Below, piece after piece: positions 1-14,062 of a stretch of 64,000 nucleotides of DNA. The notes below the pieces were generated by a model. It did not search any database. It saw only the letters and a list, made by a program, of their open reading frames with translations, and was not told where the DNA came from. This DNA is from Cloeon dipterum (taxonomy: Eukaryota; Arthropoda; Insecta; Ephemeroptera; Baetidae). Location of the stretch: assembly GCF_949628265.1 (NCBI RefSeq), contig NC_088786.1, positions 25,875,681 through 25,939,680 on the forward strand, in the 5' to 3' direction. How positions within the stretch are numbered: position 1 is the stretch's first letter; each line of letters opens with the position of its first letter. The position numbers were made by a program, and so were the translations under genes.

Positions 1-3000
1 TAATGTGGCAATTTGGTCCACCACGCTGCGCTGCGGAGGCGAGTTTTAATTAAGCGTCTTCGCGCAGTCGTGCACACAAAAAAAATTGAAGCTGACTTTA
101 CTTAATTGAAGGCGAGCCGTCCGAAAAACAGCTTCTTGCCTCTCAATCCCCACATAATCGATCAGATTAATCTAATCAGATTAATTAAAAATAAAGAGGG
201 CCTTGTTGTTGGTGCGGCGATGAAATTCCGTCGGCTTTTTAATTTCGGGCTCGGACAAGCATGTTTTATTCATCGGCGAGGCGACGACGACGGTGTCCCC
301 GCGCAGACGAGCGGCCAAATAAATTTCTTTTAAACGAGCCAGTGGCGTGCACACATTATGTAAGAGGGACCACCGGCTCGATTGAGATAAATAATATCAC
401 TTCAAAGCAGCAAGCAGCCAATTTGTTGGAGCACACGGCGCGCGTATTAATTCGACCCTCGGCGTGCTGATGGTCTAAATTTGTCAAAACCATTTTTCAA
501 GGGAGAGGGTGTTGGGATAAATCTCGCGCGACACGTATTTTTGAAAAGCGTCCAAGAAGGCGCCTGCCTCTCGCTCGCTCGTTCGTTCGCCCTGTGCTGA
601 CGATTTTTTGCCGGCGCGCTGAATGAGTCGGCCAGTGTGGCCCACGCCGTTTTTTCCGCTCCCGTTTAGAAGGCGCAGGGCGGAATGAGCCCACACAAAG
701 AGATGAGCACACTTCAATAACTACTCACCAAACCATTCATCTATTTACATGCATAAAGGAGCATTATTTTTAGAGCTCATCCTGCGTTCTCCTGTGTAGT
801 CGGTTTGGACGGACGCTTCAGCAGCCAGTCGGACGAATGCATGCACACACACACGCCAGTTAAGCTGCCAGCAGCTCCTCTCTTGTCGTCGCCTCCCCAC
901 AAAAGTGGATTGGTTTGCGTCGCTCTTCAAAAGAAATTTCGAAGCGGAAAGAGTCCGAGATGGAAGGAACGCCTGCTAACGAGCAAACGTTTTCGTTGGC
1001 GTCATTAAGCTGATCAGGAAGTCAAGCTGTGACCGTCAAATGTCCAACCCGAATAAATTAATTTAGCCCGAACGTCTGTTTTCCGACTTTTGCCTATCGA
1101 CGTATTACTCTGCGCTCGGACGCCACGATTAGGACTCATGCATTAAAAATGGTGCGTCCACCGCGACCGACGCATTAGCCCCGGCCACGTAATTACAATT
1201 TCAATTAGCAGCGGTGGCGGCAGCGGCGGTGGCGGCACAGCTTTTGCATCAACGATTTGCGCGTGTTGAATTCGAAAGCATTAACGATCGACCCCGCAAC
1301 ACCAGATAGACGAGCATTTCAAAATACACACTCGCTCACTTCATTTACGGCGATATGAGGAACGTGAGCAGAAATTGAGTGGGCTGCGGGAATTTGCAGA
1401 AAACCACCTGATGGGTGCGATAATTAACGTCGAAACGAGCCTCCGCAAGCGAGCAGACAAATTAAGCAGAGACTTTTTTGATGGCTTATTTTCAAGCACT
1501 TCTGAGAATTTTGAGAATGACTTTTCGCCGAAGGACCTTAACACACAGCCGCCTTTGAAACGGCTATTACACTTTCGAGTATGGCTCCGGCAGCGTCGAG
1601 GAGAGAGCAGGAATAAATTTGCACGCAAGTATGGCCAGGTCGCGTAATTTCGACGATCGGCACATTCGTCGCGGTGCTTTAGAGGAATGCGCTCAATTTA
1701 AACTGCAAAAAGTGTATTGATCTGACAAAGTGAGTTAGCGGCGATGGCGAGTCCAATAATCGATATCGCCCGGCAGTTTCTCTGCTTGAGCCACGCCAGA
1801 GTGTGCCGTGCAGCTACGATGATATTGTAATAAAATGAAATAGAGCGACGATTTGCCATCAGCCGGGTGGAAATAAATGGGCCACACAGTGCGGTGGATC
1901 TCCCTGGTTCTCTCGGCGTCGTCGTCGCTGCAGCGCAGCCTCGCCGTCTCGTTACATATCGGTTTCCGATTATTGCTGCTCAGTCGCCTCAAACGCTGGA
2001 CGCATGCATGATGGAGTGCCCCTGGACTCCATCTAATCCGCATTAGAGACGACGAGATGTTGCTCTCTCGCTTCCGAAACACGCCTGCCTGCTTCTGCCT
2101 ACCTGTCCCCTCGTTTTAGAAGGCAGCAAGCAGCTCCATCGACGTGACCAGAGGTGCGGTACATGCCCTCTCGCCGCTTCCATAAAATGATTTCCACTAA
2201 ATAGGGGTCCAATGCAGACCCGATTGAGGTGGAGGGAGATTTCGCGAATACCCACCCTCCCATCGATCCAACAAGCTTCTTGGTGTCAAAAGGACAAATC
2301 ACGAGATTGCAGAGCAGAGTTCGCTAATTTATCAATGCGCAAAATTGCACCTCTGTTTTTTGTGTACAAAAATTAGCCGAAAAACGCACCAATATCTCCA
2401 TCTTTCTCTGAATTTGAGTGTTGAAAAGATCATAAATTACGTTAAACGAGAGAAAGATAGTAAAAAAATTCAAAAATCCATTAATATGTGAAATCAGAGT
2501 TACTAGAATTGATTTTTTTTTTAATTCATTTTTTGGTCGTCTTAAGTTAAATATTAATTATCTACTGCACAAAATGCATTTTTGTCGGAAAAACTCGTAA
2601 TTAACAACTTTTGACAACGCATTTGTTGTTTCCAGAATAATGTGAGTATTTGCGAACCTTGTTGCCTAGCCAATCTGACAAGTTCGTTCTATAAGAGTCG
2701 TTGATTTTTTTAATCAAGCTATTGGTTCTATAGCTGCATCTCACAATTAGTAAATCACGAAAGAGGGAGGATTCATGAAAATATTGAGCAGGCGTGAGCA
2801 GGCATATTTTATTGAAGACTATATTTTGATATCAAAAGTTAATATATTGTGAGCAACAATATATGTGTGTATATACAGTATATATTGGTTTTAATGGATT
2901 GTGAATAAAAATTTTTACAATTCATTTTCAATTCTAATTCATAAATGTATATTTTATCAACCGATATTTAAGTAACGCAACGAGTTTTGAAGCAAATTTA

Positions 3001-6000
3001 AATGTACAAATTAGATAATTAAAAACACAAAAATCCGTGGATTATAGTACTCAATCAGTGTTATTTAACTTCATGCACATTATTTGGGCAACTATACACG
3101 CATACACAGTTTGCAACATTTTTCTCTTCACATGAATCACAAGCGAGTGTTTTACTTCATGCATTTGTTTCTCAGCCAAGAAGGAAATACAAAGCAGAGG
3201 CAAAGAAAAGGCAACACAAAGCTAATTGAATTGATTCAATTTGTCAATAATTTATTCTTTAAAATGAAGAAAACATTTCCGCTCACCAGTTTCAATTAGT
3301 ACAGCACTTTAGTTACAGTAGCACAAACATCATTTGTTTTACTTGCTTTCACAGCAAATCTCTTTCAGAGACTCTTAAGTGTCAATAACTAGTGTGTGTG
3401 CAGACTGAGTTAAAGTGTGTACTTTGGTGCTTGCCGGAAAAGGAATGCGGCGCGCGCGTTTGATGGGCCATTCTGCCTGCATTATGCTAATGGCATGCAA
3501 GTTTTCCACTCGCACGGCACACATTATATTATAATTCACGCCGTGCTCGCCGCGCAACAGGTTCATCATCATTTCCTCTCTCGGCTGCTCTGTACATCCA
3601 CATACTGTGTACGTGGCGCTTCAAAAGTTTTGCGTGCGCCGCAAAAGACATCTCATCAGCCAAATTGATTCTCTCGTGATACAGCGGGTGGGCGCGCAGG
3701 CAAAGCGGCGTTCGCACTACATCGCCGTATATACAATACATCAAACTCGCGGCGCAGCATCATGCAAGCGAGCAGATAATCGCTTTTCAACGACCTCGTG
3801 GCTTTTTGCGCGGCTGAAATGTGGCATGTTCGAACATGTCGCAATAACACGCTCGGCGAAATGGTTTTCCGACCAGAAAATTAGCCAGTAGATTTAAATG
3901 TGGCAATTCTTCATTTTCCACTAGTTATCGTGAAAAGTTGAATGTTGAAAAGTCTCCAAAGCATTAGTGCCGTGAACACATTGGGAAAATTCCAGTTTTA
4001 CATGCAAGCAGCTATTTAAAAATCAATCAAAGCACTTTGTGCTGCGCTCGTTGGATAAGCTGGTCAAAGCAAAGAGGTTGATAGCCAGCCGCATGGCAGT
4101 AACATTCTTTTTGCTCATCAATCACCTTTAGCGCTGCCTGTGCCCCTGCTGAAGGAGCACTGACCCGATATTTGCAGTGTAATAAGCTTTGCATTACACA
4201 AGCGTGCACATGTTTTGTTCCACAATATCCGCCTCGCGGCGCAGCACGCGAGATTCATTCCAGGGAATTGTCCGCACGGGGATTAATCCACTCGTAAATT
4301 AGGAAAATTGCCGAGAAAAAACCATCTTGGTGAAACACATGGTGCGTTGCAGCGGGGTTCCCCGCTGCTTCTTGTGTCTTTTCGCTTTGTTAAACGTTTC
4401 GGGGACCAGCTCCAGCGGAAAGGACCAAGTATGGCCAGCAGATGTTACATAAAAAGATGACCACCACGCTGTTTCGGTATGAGCAAACAATGCAGATAGG
4501 CCACTGCTGCCGCCGCCGTCGCCGCCACCGCTGAGGAGAGAGACATTTATTTTAATTGGTCTGTACGCGAAGTCGTTTCCTCTGACGATAGCGTAGATTA
4601 AACACATAAAATATATTATTTCCAGCGGGGGAGACGTACACGTGCTGCAAATAAAAACTATCAATCTGTTCTTGCCCGCGCGGTGCGGCTGCTGAAGGGC
4701 TGGAATTTGGCGGAAATTATTTCTACTCGTCGTTTAACGGCAGTTTAAAAAAAGCTCTCGAAATTTAAACGAGTGCCGGGCGCGATTCGTTTAAGCGCCC
4801 GCACAGCTGAGAATGGAGGGAAACGAGCAAGAAAAGAGGCAGACGCACCGACAGCACACGCGATTATTTAAAAGTTGGCACCAGATTTTCAGCGTGAATA
4901 ACGAGCGCCGAGGGCGGATGAAAAAGTTTACCGAATGCTCGAAATGCCACCTAAATTTCGCAGATCAAACGGCGGAGAATTAAGAGCAGAGCGAAGCGAG
5001 CGATTCGGCTAAGAGCAGCGCTTTACAGGCACCTAGCAGCTTTCTCGCGCGCGCTCGTGTGTGTGTGTTTTATTAATTAATTGCGTCTCTTGGTAGGAGG
5101 TCCTCGTCGTCTCGCTTCTCAGCAGCTTTTCGGCTGCAGATGCTGATTACTAAAACAGCCCCCTGGCTCGACGGGACGCGTTCGTCTCTAATTGTTATTA
5201 TTCGAGTGAGAGATGAGTCAGGCGGGCGGTTAGTCAGTCAGCGAGTCGCATCGAGTGCCGAGAGACAATCTTCTCGCCAGTCATTAAGTCAAAATTGATC
5301 TCTTTCTCACGCAAACGACAAAAACTGTTCCCTTTTCTGTTTTTGCTCTTGAAGCACTATATTTGCAGATGAGACAACGTGACGAAGTGGGAGGGTTTCA
5401 ATATTTGCTGAAGTTTCTCCAAAAGCAGAATATATGCCTATTTTCATTTATTACACAAGCTAAGTGTGAACAGTACTAAATCGAGGAACAGGCCAATTTT
5501 CGCTGCTTCTCCTTAAAATCGTCTGATATAAGTGGACAATTGCCAAACTTGTTTTCAGAAATTAGGCGAATTCTCAATTTTTTTGAAATATTTTAATTTT
5601 TATCAAATAATTAATTGTAAATGGACGTGCCTGTAGACAAAAATCTGTAAATAATTTGTGTGTAAAAGAAGCAAAATAATAAGTTAATAAGAACGTGAAT
5701 CCAGCAAAGAAAAACCCTTTGAATTCTTAATTGGGTCTCATTAATTTCTATTTGAGAAAGATTTTCAATTAAAAGTCATCAAAACAAATGTCTATCTTCA
5801 AGATCAATATGTATTTAATTTTTAACTTAAAGAGCAATTCAGCATTCACCCTTTCACCGTTATATGAAATATTAAAGCACAACCACACAGCGTGTCATCT
5901 CCTTTTACCACAATATTGACCTTCCACGCGAAAGTTTGCAAAGGCGCCTTACAAATCCAGCAGCTTCTGCTCGGCAACAAGCAATGCAGCAGCGCAGCAC

Positions 6001-7493
6001 CGATTGGAAGCGGCTCTTTGAGATGACTGTGTGTGTATGTTATTGATCAGCGCAGCGGCATTGTGTTGTGACGTATTGCAATGCTACTGTAACTCAAGCG
6101 GCAGCACACCTACAGCCAGTTCCAGCACAGTCCGTGTTTGTGTGTGTGCTATTATATTATACCACCCTGGCTGGCTGGCTGGTTGTCTGCTGCTGCTGCT
6201 GCTGCCGGCGGAGCCAATGCAGCCTGCGCTGCGCCCAGCGATTCAATAACAACCACTCTCTCAACACACGGCCCGTTTTGCATTAATCAATGCGCTTTGC
6301 TGCTGCAATCACTGCAGAGATCGCGCGCGCGGAACCCGATGCACCAGCTATTTACACTCGACACAGTTAGGCTTTACATGCAGACTATATCCCTGCCTTT
6401 GAGAGCGAATGAGTGGGAATTTTCATTGCAGTCTGCGGTGGCTTGTAAAAGCAATGATAATACGCTTGATGCGGTGTGTCAAGTGCCTAAATTAATTCTT
6501 GAGAGCAAATTTGCTTCAGAGCTTGGGTTAAACATTTTTATTGTAAGTTTTTGGTATTTTCTCAAATGAAAAATATTTTATTGAAGCATAATCAATTTGC
6601 AAGGCGAAGAAACAAACCGCACGAGGAACACAAGATGATGAAATCATTAAATAATATTTTAAATGTTTTTCTAGAAAAAAACTTGGTTTATGTCCTAGAG
6701 AAAGGAACTGTTCAAATTGATTTAAATTTGAAAATATCTTTAAACTTAAACAAAATTCATTACTGAAATTATCATGAAGCAAAACTACGCAAAATCAGTT
6801 TTTTGAAATTATTTAGTATATCTATTAAGAAATTTAAAGTTGGTTCATATGATTGTAAAAGTAAAAGCATCATTATGGCCTAAAATTGTCCTTTGACCCC
6901 TCACCCCTCGATATCTCAATTCTTTTTCGTCTGCAGTGTTTATTGTCAGGCTTTTTTCTAGTGATGATTTCAAACCTCTTATCACACTTTGTCCGGCTTT
7001 AAAGGAGACGAAAAAGCCTCTGATGAAAAAAAGGACCTCAGTGGAGCAAAAAGATATTTAACCAACTGAAAAAAAATATACTTACCTTCCTGTTTTAACA
7101 TGAGTTTCACATCACTTAAGAATGTAGAAGAATCTCAGAGTTTTTAATACGGGTTTGAGCTTAATTTAACATCAATTTTTTTTAAAACCTTCATTTATAA
7201 TGTACCTCTCGTGTTTTACCAGCATGCTATATAAATTGCAAACAGGGAAAAAATGAAAGGCAGAATAACACACTATGCGCCACTCGGGTGTTGTTTCCCA
7301 TTTGGAAAAAGACAATACCCATCGCAGCATTGAGCGCAGCATTTATGCCAGCAATGATACACAACACACATACACACGTACAAAGTCAGTGGAGCACAAT
7401 ACGCCCCGGTTGCAGCGCGGCCAGGGTGGATGGCATTTTAATTACCCAGGTGATCAATAATAAATGGGTCCATTCTGGCGTGCGGTCGATCCG

Positions 7494-7523
7494 CCATCCA
7501 TCCATCCGTCCGTCCGTCCGTCC
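7494..7523. repeat. (CCAT)n/(CCGT)n tetranucleotide array
   Basis: Tandem CCAT units pass directly into CCGT units over 30 bp, which suggests a microsatellite with a point change spread along the array. Confidence 0.85.
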
Positions 7524-10500
7524 TGTGCTGCTCGGTCCATCCAATTCCATCGCCAACAGCAGCGCATTAAATAACACAGGTTGACGACGAGGCTCATCGC
7601 TAATGGATTTGTTCTGTTGCAGCGCGGCTTATAAAGTTACCGGTAATTATCGACTCTCGCCGCCGCGGTGGGGGCTGCCAGTCGATGGTTGGAAATTGAA
7701 CAAAAAATAACCAGAGATAGAGAGGAACACCTCTCGCTGCCTCACACACGCACATTAATGTCAACCTCAACATTTTTATTAATTTTTTACGCGCTGGAAT
7801 TCTCTCTCCGCGGCTCTTAATCCAACAGAATTTTCCCAAAGCTTCTTAATTGAGCCTGCCTCATTCGAACGAAACCCTTCCTCGCTGATCCACCCAGGGA
7901 ACTTTTATTAATGGTTCGAGTTCACGACCAAGCGCTCCACGTCTGCTGTTTCATGTTGGCTCCTTAATGCAATCCTGATTGTTTGTTTTGGAATCTGTCG
8001 GCTTGTGTGCGTGTGAATTAAGATGAAAATTGGTCTCTCTTCTCTCTCTGCGCTTGACGTGCTCGTTCGGCTATACACGCGCACCTCTGGGTGAAAAAGA
8101 AATTTTCCTGCGCATTTTGTTTATCCGAAAGTGCTCACGAAGAATTATATTACATAAAAAAACTGGCATTTCGTTTTATTTCCTCTTTTTTCTCGACGGG
8201 CTGTTGCGGAAACCCGTCCCTTTTGTGCTGGACCAAAATACCAGCGGGGATGCTGGTCAAATGAATGAGCCAAAACACGCTTTCGTTCCAGCACACAAAA
8301 CCTTTTAAATTGACTTTTATAATTGATGTACAAAAAGCGCTGAGTGGAAAAGCGCTCCGGCGGGAAATAAAAAGGGCGCACAAATTTGGCAGAAACGATT
8401 CTCTCTTCCGAAAAGTCGTAACATAGCGGTGTAGGGAAAAAAAGAATTGGTCGAGAAAGCAAGCAGAATGCATCCTCCCGCTTGGAGCACAAAAGTATTC
8501 GTAAACACGCTCTCGCAGCCGCGTCGATTTGCGATTTCTGCTCGATCGACGAACCAACTCGAGCTATCAGAACGTGAGTGTATATATTTTTTCAATTTGA
8601 AGCGCGTCTGCTTTTACAAACAAGCTCGCTTAGATCAGCTCGGGCATTATTGAAATGACTCCGCCTCACGCGCGCTATAAAGTGCGGCGAATAAAATATA
8701 AGCGACGGCCACGCCTCTGATGAAGCACTTAAGATCATCATGTGGGGCAATAGTTAAGCCCTTTCAGCCACCACGGCGCATCAATCTCGGAACTCGAGCT
8801 GAGTGAGAGAGAAAGAGCGAATGGTTTATGTGCTGGCTTGGCGAGTGAGACGCCGCCGTCGACCAGGCTCTCTCTCTCTCGCTCTCTCGTCTCTCCGCCA
8901 GCAGCTTTTATGCTTGCTCGGCACAACAAACAGGCCTTAATTCAATTCAATTGAGCCAGCAGACAACACATTTATTTATTTTGTGGCCGCTCCACGAGAT
9001 GCCTGCCACACAGGAGAACGACTGAAATAGACACCCTCTGCTCCAGCCGAGCTAATTTATGTAGATTGTTTGTTTAACCGCAGCCAGAAGCTCTCGGTGA
9101 TGCTTAATTGGTAAATCCGCGGCTGTGATGAGCGATAATTGCTGTCGATGCGCCTTCAATTTGTCAAGCAAGTGCGCAGTTTTCTATGACTCGTGCTTAC
9201 GTGACGCCCGAAAGATGATGTCAGTTGGTGAATCAGTCAGGTGTTGTTCGATTTGTATGCAACCAGCGTCGCAGCGTCAAAAATTGGCGAGGTGTGAGAG
9301 ACAAAGGCGACTGGCAGCAGTCCTATTCTGCTGTGTCGCAATTAAGGTCTTCTTTCGCCGGACGTTTCGCAATTTCGATCGTTAAAGTAGAGGACAAAGA
9401 CACCGCCAAAATATAAAAAGTTCTAGAAGTTTTATTTTATTCAAGTAGATCAGGGGGAGGGGTATATAAATATTCTTACAATATTTTAATCTTATTGTAA
9501 TATAGATGCTTTAAAACTATGGCTTTTCCTTTGTGTATGATTGAGAGCAAAAATTGGTCACTTTTCCCTGTCATTTGTTAAATTTTAAGATAATATTTGT
9601 ATATTCTCATTTAAAGATGTAAAACAAAGACAAGAAATTTCTGGATGGTATATTGGAAATTTTATCTATATTTAAGTAATGGCAACAGTTGTATCGAATA
9701 TAAACGCAAATAAAATTTAGTTTTAAGTGTCGGCTGGTATTGAAATAATTATGAAAATAAACGTGCAGAGATTTAAACAGAGCATAAGTAATTAGAGTTT
9801 ATTTCTTCTATTCGTCCATTACTACTATCATAGAATCAAAAATTCATTTTATTTAGTAATTTTATTGTATTTGCCAACACATTATTGGTAAAATAAAATT
9901 AAAGCTTTGATTTCAGCATCCATTTTTATGTTTGTTTTTTTTATCAAAGGAATCCATTAAAGACAGCAACCCTTTTTTCCAAATTTAAAATTATGTTCCA
10001 GTTCATAACAATCTATTCGATTTTTACAAAATTTTCATCCCATTTTTAAAACGCTGTCAAATAAATTGAAGGGAGGACGACCCCGCTAAAAGATCAATTT
10101 CAAGAGCTTTCAGCCTCTGATAGATCTAGGCCGAGCTGGACATAAATTAAAAATGCTGATCAAACAATAAATAAATGCCGTGAGCCAGCAGGAATAAACA
10201 GGCCGATTATCGTCGCTCATTTTATTAGGCTGCCGTAAAATACAAAATTCGCTATTAAGCAGCCAGCATAATAAATCAAACCGCCTACCTGCCTCTCTCG
10301 CTCTATGTGCGAGCGCAGAATAAATAACACGAAAAAGCAAGCGGCTCGCGTGACTCACTGGCTCGGTAGGTATCATCGCGGCCGTGTTTCATTTAGCCTG
10401 CATTTGCGCACCCATCACACATGTGCTGTTGAATTAAGAAATTATAAAGTGAGCATTAGAGTGTTTTATGTTATTGTTTTATGAGGCGTAATGCAACTCG

Positions 10501-12254
10501 TTTATTTCGCCGACTAAAACGAATAAAATAGCCGGCGAGCGAGAGCGAGCAAGCAAGAGAGAGGAGAGAACGCTCGCGCGCACACACACACATGCACACA
10601 TAAAACGTGAAGTAATGTATGCAGAGAGCGCACTCACATCCGAGTCATGGGGCTTTTAACACTGGCAATAATAACAAGCCGTTCCCTGGCTCTTTCTCGC
10701 ACTCAGTCAGTCGCTCTGCAATCCATTAAGAAGCTAAACTAGCAGTCACGAACCTCGTTAGAAAATTACTTAATATCATCATCACAGAGCACAAACGAAA
10801 CGACGCGACGAGTGTGCTTTGCGCCGCCGGCAGCCAGCGCGGAGAAAGGCAAGAGAGACGACGAATAATGCGCAGGCAGACACAAATTACTAAACTCTTT
10901 ACCTACCGCAAACTCTATGGGGGGCTTTAAAAATAGTTTTTCCTTCCTCGGAGAGCAGGATTGTGTATGTGTGTGGTGGGGAGCAGACGCTTGTTTCCAA
11001 ACGAGCACCGCTGGTAAATAAGTAGAAAAGCAGGCAGCTCGTAAAGACCACAGATATGGCAAATTGCGATTGCTGCATTATAAAAAAAACAAGCGGAGGC
11101 ACTCGAGATAAACGGTCGCAGGAATGAGGAAACTCTTGACGTACGTGATTACAATCCGCAATAATTTGTGTGTGCTTTGATTAAGACATATATGCCAAAT
11201 ATTTGGCGGTAATAAAGAGGCCACCAAATACGGAATTGCGGTGTTGCGGCACGGAGACAAACGGAGAGGTCTCTCCAAATTGTTCGTTATTCGCAAATCC
11301 ACTTTTGCCGGCGCATGAGCTCGAGTGGGAAGTCAGCCGCGCTGCCGAAATTGGCCGCAAACACACATCTGCGCCGAGCTCAAAGCACGCGCTTGCTCGC
11401 CTTCGTGCGTGAAACGCGATTTAACATTTTTGCAATTCAGCCTCTTTTCCACGTAATATACCATTTGAACGGCTGAAAAATGTGATCAGAAAGCAAACTG
11501 TTTCCCGGATTTCCCCTCTGACTTGGCGAGCCGAGAGCGGAGGCGGCGGTGGCGGCGGCGGGCGTCTTTCAATCCAATGAAGAGAAACACTCAATCAGCG
11601 CGGCAGCAATCCGCAATTAAGGATCGATAATTCTTCTCCCCGCTCGACTCGTTTCCTCCATCATCAGCAGCCGGTCGCCGAGCTGCTGCTACTGCACTTT
11701 GCGAGCGAGGAGCGCGCCGAGCAGCAATTGTAAAAATCCAATTAAAAGTGAAAACGCTCCCCCCAAAGAGTGCGCCGCGACGAGCAAGTTTTTTACAGCA
11801 GGTCGGAATTTATAGCGGGCGCAGCTCTAAAACTGCGTTCGGATATTATATTTATTATGATCCATCAAAAGAAAAGAAAGCAGGAGGAGGCAGAGATCAT
11901 TAGCGGCTGCACGGCACGGTCGCGCGGCCTGAGAGCAAGCATCACAAATTTTGGACCGAGTGCGTGAGCCGAGCGGAGAGGGATGGTGTCTCGATTTATT
12001 GATCTCGGCGTGCTGAATCACTGGCTGGGTGTGAAACAATAAAAGCGGCAGCAGCTCACTCAGACGACGAAACTGCCTCCGCTCTCTCGCACACTCGAAT
12101 GGGGGCCATGCGGGTGGGTGACAGACAACCCCAAGCCTGCTGCGCGTATACATCGCCATACCCCCGTCGCTAGCTGCCTCGGCGAGAGAGCAGCTCGTCG
12201 TCTCGAATGAAAACACGCTGCAGCTGTTTTTTCCGTCTGCTAATTAGTATGGAC

Positions 12255-12283
12255 GGGCGGGCGGGCGGGTGGGCGGATGGGGG
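12255..12283 (+). repeat. G-run array, G-quadruplex candidate
   Basis: Repeated GGGC units followed by GGGT, GGGC and a final five-G run give at least five runs of three or more G with mostly 1-nt loops, which fits the G-quadruplex pattern. Confidence 0.6.
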
Positions 12284-14044
12284 AGCAAAGTTTTCGTTTC
12301 ATCAGCCAATCTAGCCTCTTGCGAAAACAGTTTTAATTGGCACAGAATTTTTCGGTAACCTGGTGCCAAATCGCTCTCTCATTCGGCCGCGCATTTCGGA
12401 TTTCTTTCCCCCCTTATTCTCCACCATGATAGACGATTATTGCACTTACCATATCGGTATACACTGAACGGGTGGTAAATGGAGATGACACGAAACTGCG
12501 CCTTTGAAATTTCGAATGTAATTTAAATTAGAAGATAAAATCACGAAGCACGATTACATCGAAGATTATTTTAACTGAGGTTGCAAAACGACTCGCGAGC
12601 ACTCCTCCCAGGACGAATTTGAGCAGCGTGATTGCGCAATTTTATCTGAATCTGAAACGCCCGAGCGTCGAGATCCAATATTGAGATGTCTGCTGTTTCA
12701 TTCTTTGCTCGCTAAAACGACGGACTTTCTTGCGCAACACTCACGTGCGCGACGAGAGAGTGTGAGTGTGCAACACATAAATCCCCAACAGCAGCAGCAG
12801 CAGGCACCAATAGCTTTTTGCCGGTGTTTGGAAATACTGGAGGGCGCGTACATAATTAAAAGGCGCAACTCAATTCCGCCGCATCGTGTTGATTTATTCA
12901 CGTCCATCAGACGCTGCTCCTTTGAATAAACGACGAGTGAGTGCTGACGCGGAGCGAGAGTGTAAAATCACGCTTTTCAGCTGGGTACAATGGAGCCAGA
13001 GGTGATACAATTACGCCAGCGACAGCACGTCCGCAGAGTGTGCTCTCGTCTCGATGTATTTTGTAAAACAGGTGTTGCCACGGCGCACAAAATTTTATAC
13101 ATCGACGCCTGCCGCTTTTATTTTATGAACCGCGTGTATATATGCGTCTCATTTCCATCGACGCCTGGCCAAACTTTAAATTGAATTTGGTGCCGGTGCG
13201 ACAAATTAAATGTCAAAACTTTATTACCTGCAACGTGTGAACATTAATATATTGTGCCGTTTCAACAAGTAAATGTCAACAGCGGCAGTGAGACAAAGCC
13301 GTTGATTTAGGCAAATGAGCGCTAAATTGAAAAAATAGCTCTCTTTTCTCTGCACAGATGGATAAGAGTGATTTTTTTTACTTTTTCGCTCTTACTGGAC
13401 AGTCACAAAATTCACTCTGCAGAGTTCGCTATTGAAAAATTTTACAATTCAATCATTAAAATGGAAAAATACGCACGAAGAGAAAAAATAAAAAGAAATA
13501 AAAATAGCTGTTACATATATGCGAATTTTTTAAGAATATGAAAGCAAAAATGGTTTTCATACATTGTCACGCGTTCTGTTGGATTTCCCCGAGAAACAAT
13601 TATTTCAAAGAAAACTCGTTTATTGCCTCGCACGCAATTTGCGGGCAGCAAAAATGTGTAGAGAGAGGGCGAGACAAAGCCCGCCGTGCGCGCCTCTATA
13701 AATACAGCTGTTACAAGGGTTGTGTCCCCTTCCACAACGTTCGTTTAAAACCCGCTAAATCTTTCGGGTGGTGGCACCGAAAACACGGCGCCAGGCCCAG
13801 GCAAACACTCTTTGCGCTCACTTCCTGCACGCCCTCTAATACGCATAATGGGCATTGTCGGCATAATAATGCGAAATGTCTGCAAGTGCTGACGGCGCGC
13901 ACCTCATCAGCCGGACGAGGGACTTTACAAATTAACAACAAATACTGCGAGGGGAAATGGAACCCTAATGCTTTCCAGTGGGGATTTCCTCTCGCTGCCG
14001 CTCGCTCGCTGCTAAAACTAATAGCGCACGACATAAGCGAGAGA

Positions 14045-14062
14045 AGAGAGAGAGAGAGAGAG
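14045..14062 (+). repeat. (AG)n microsatellite
   Basis: Pure AG dinucleotide array inside a GC-rich block. GAGA-type sites like this are bound by GAGA factor in insects; binding here is not shown. Confidence 0.85.

Noticed and set aside
13889..13915. CTGATGAG motif on the minus strand
   Set aside because: No GAAA follows a plausible stem II, so it is not a ribozyme core.
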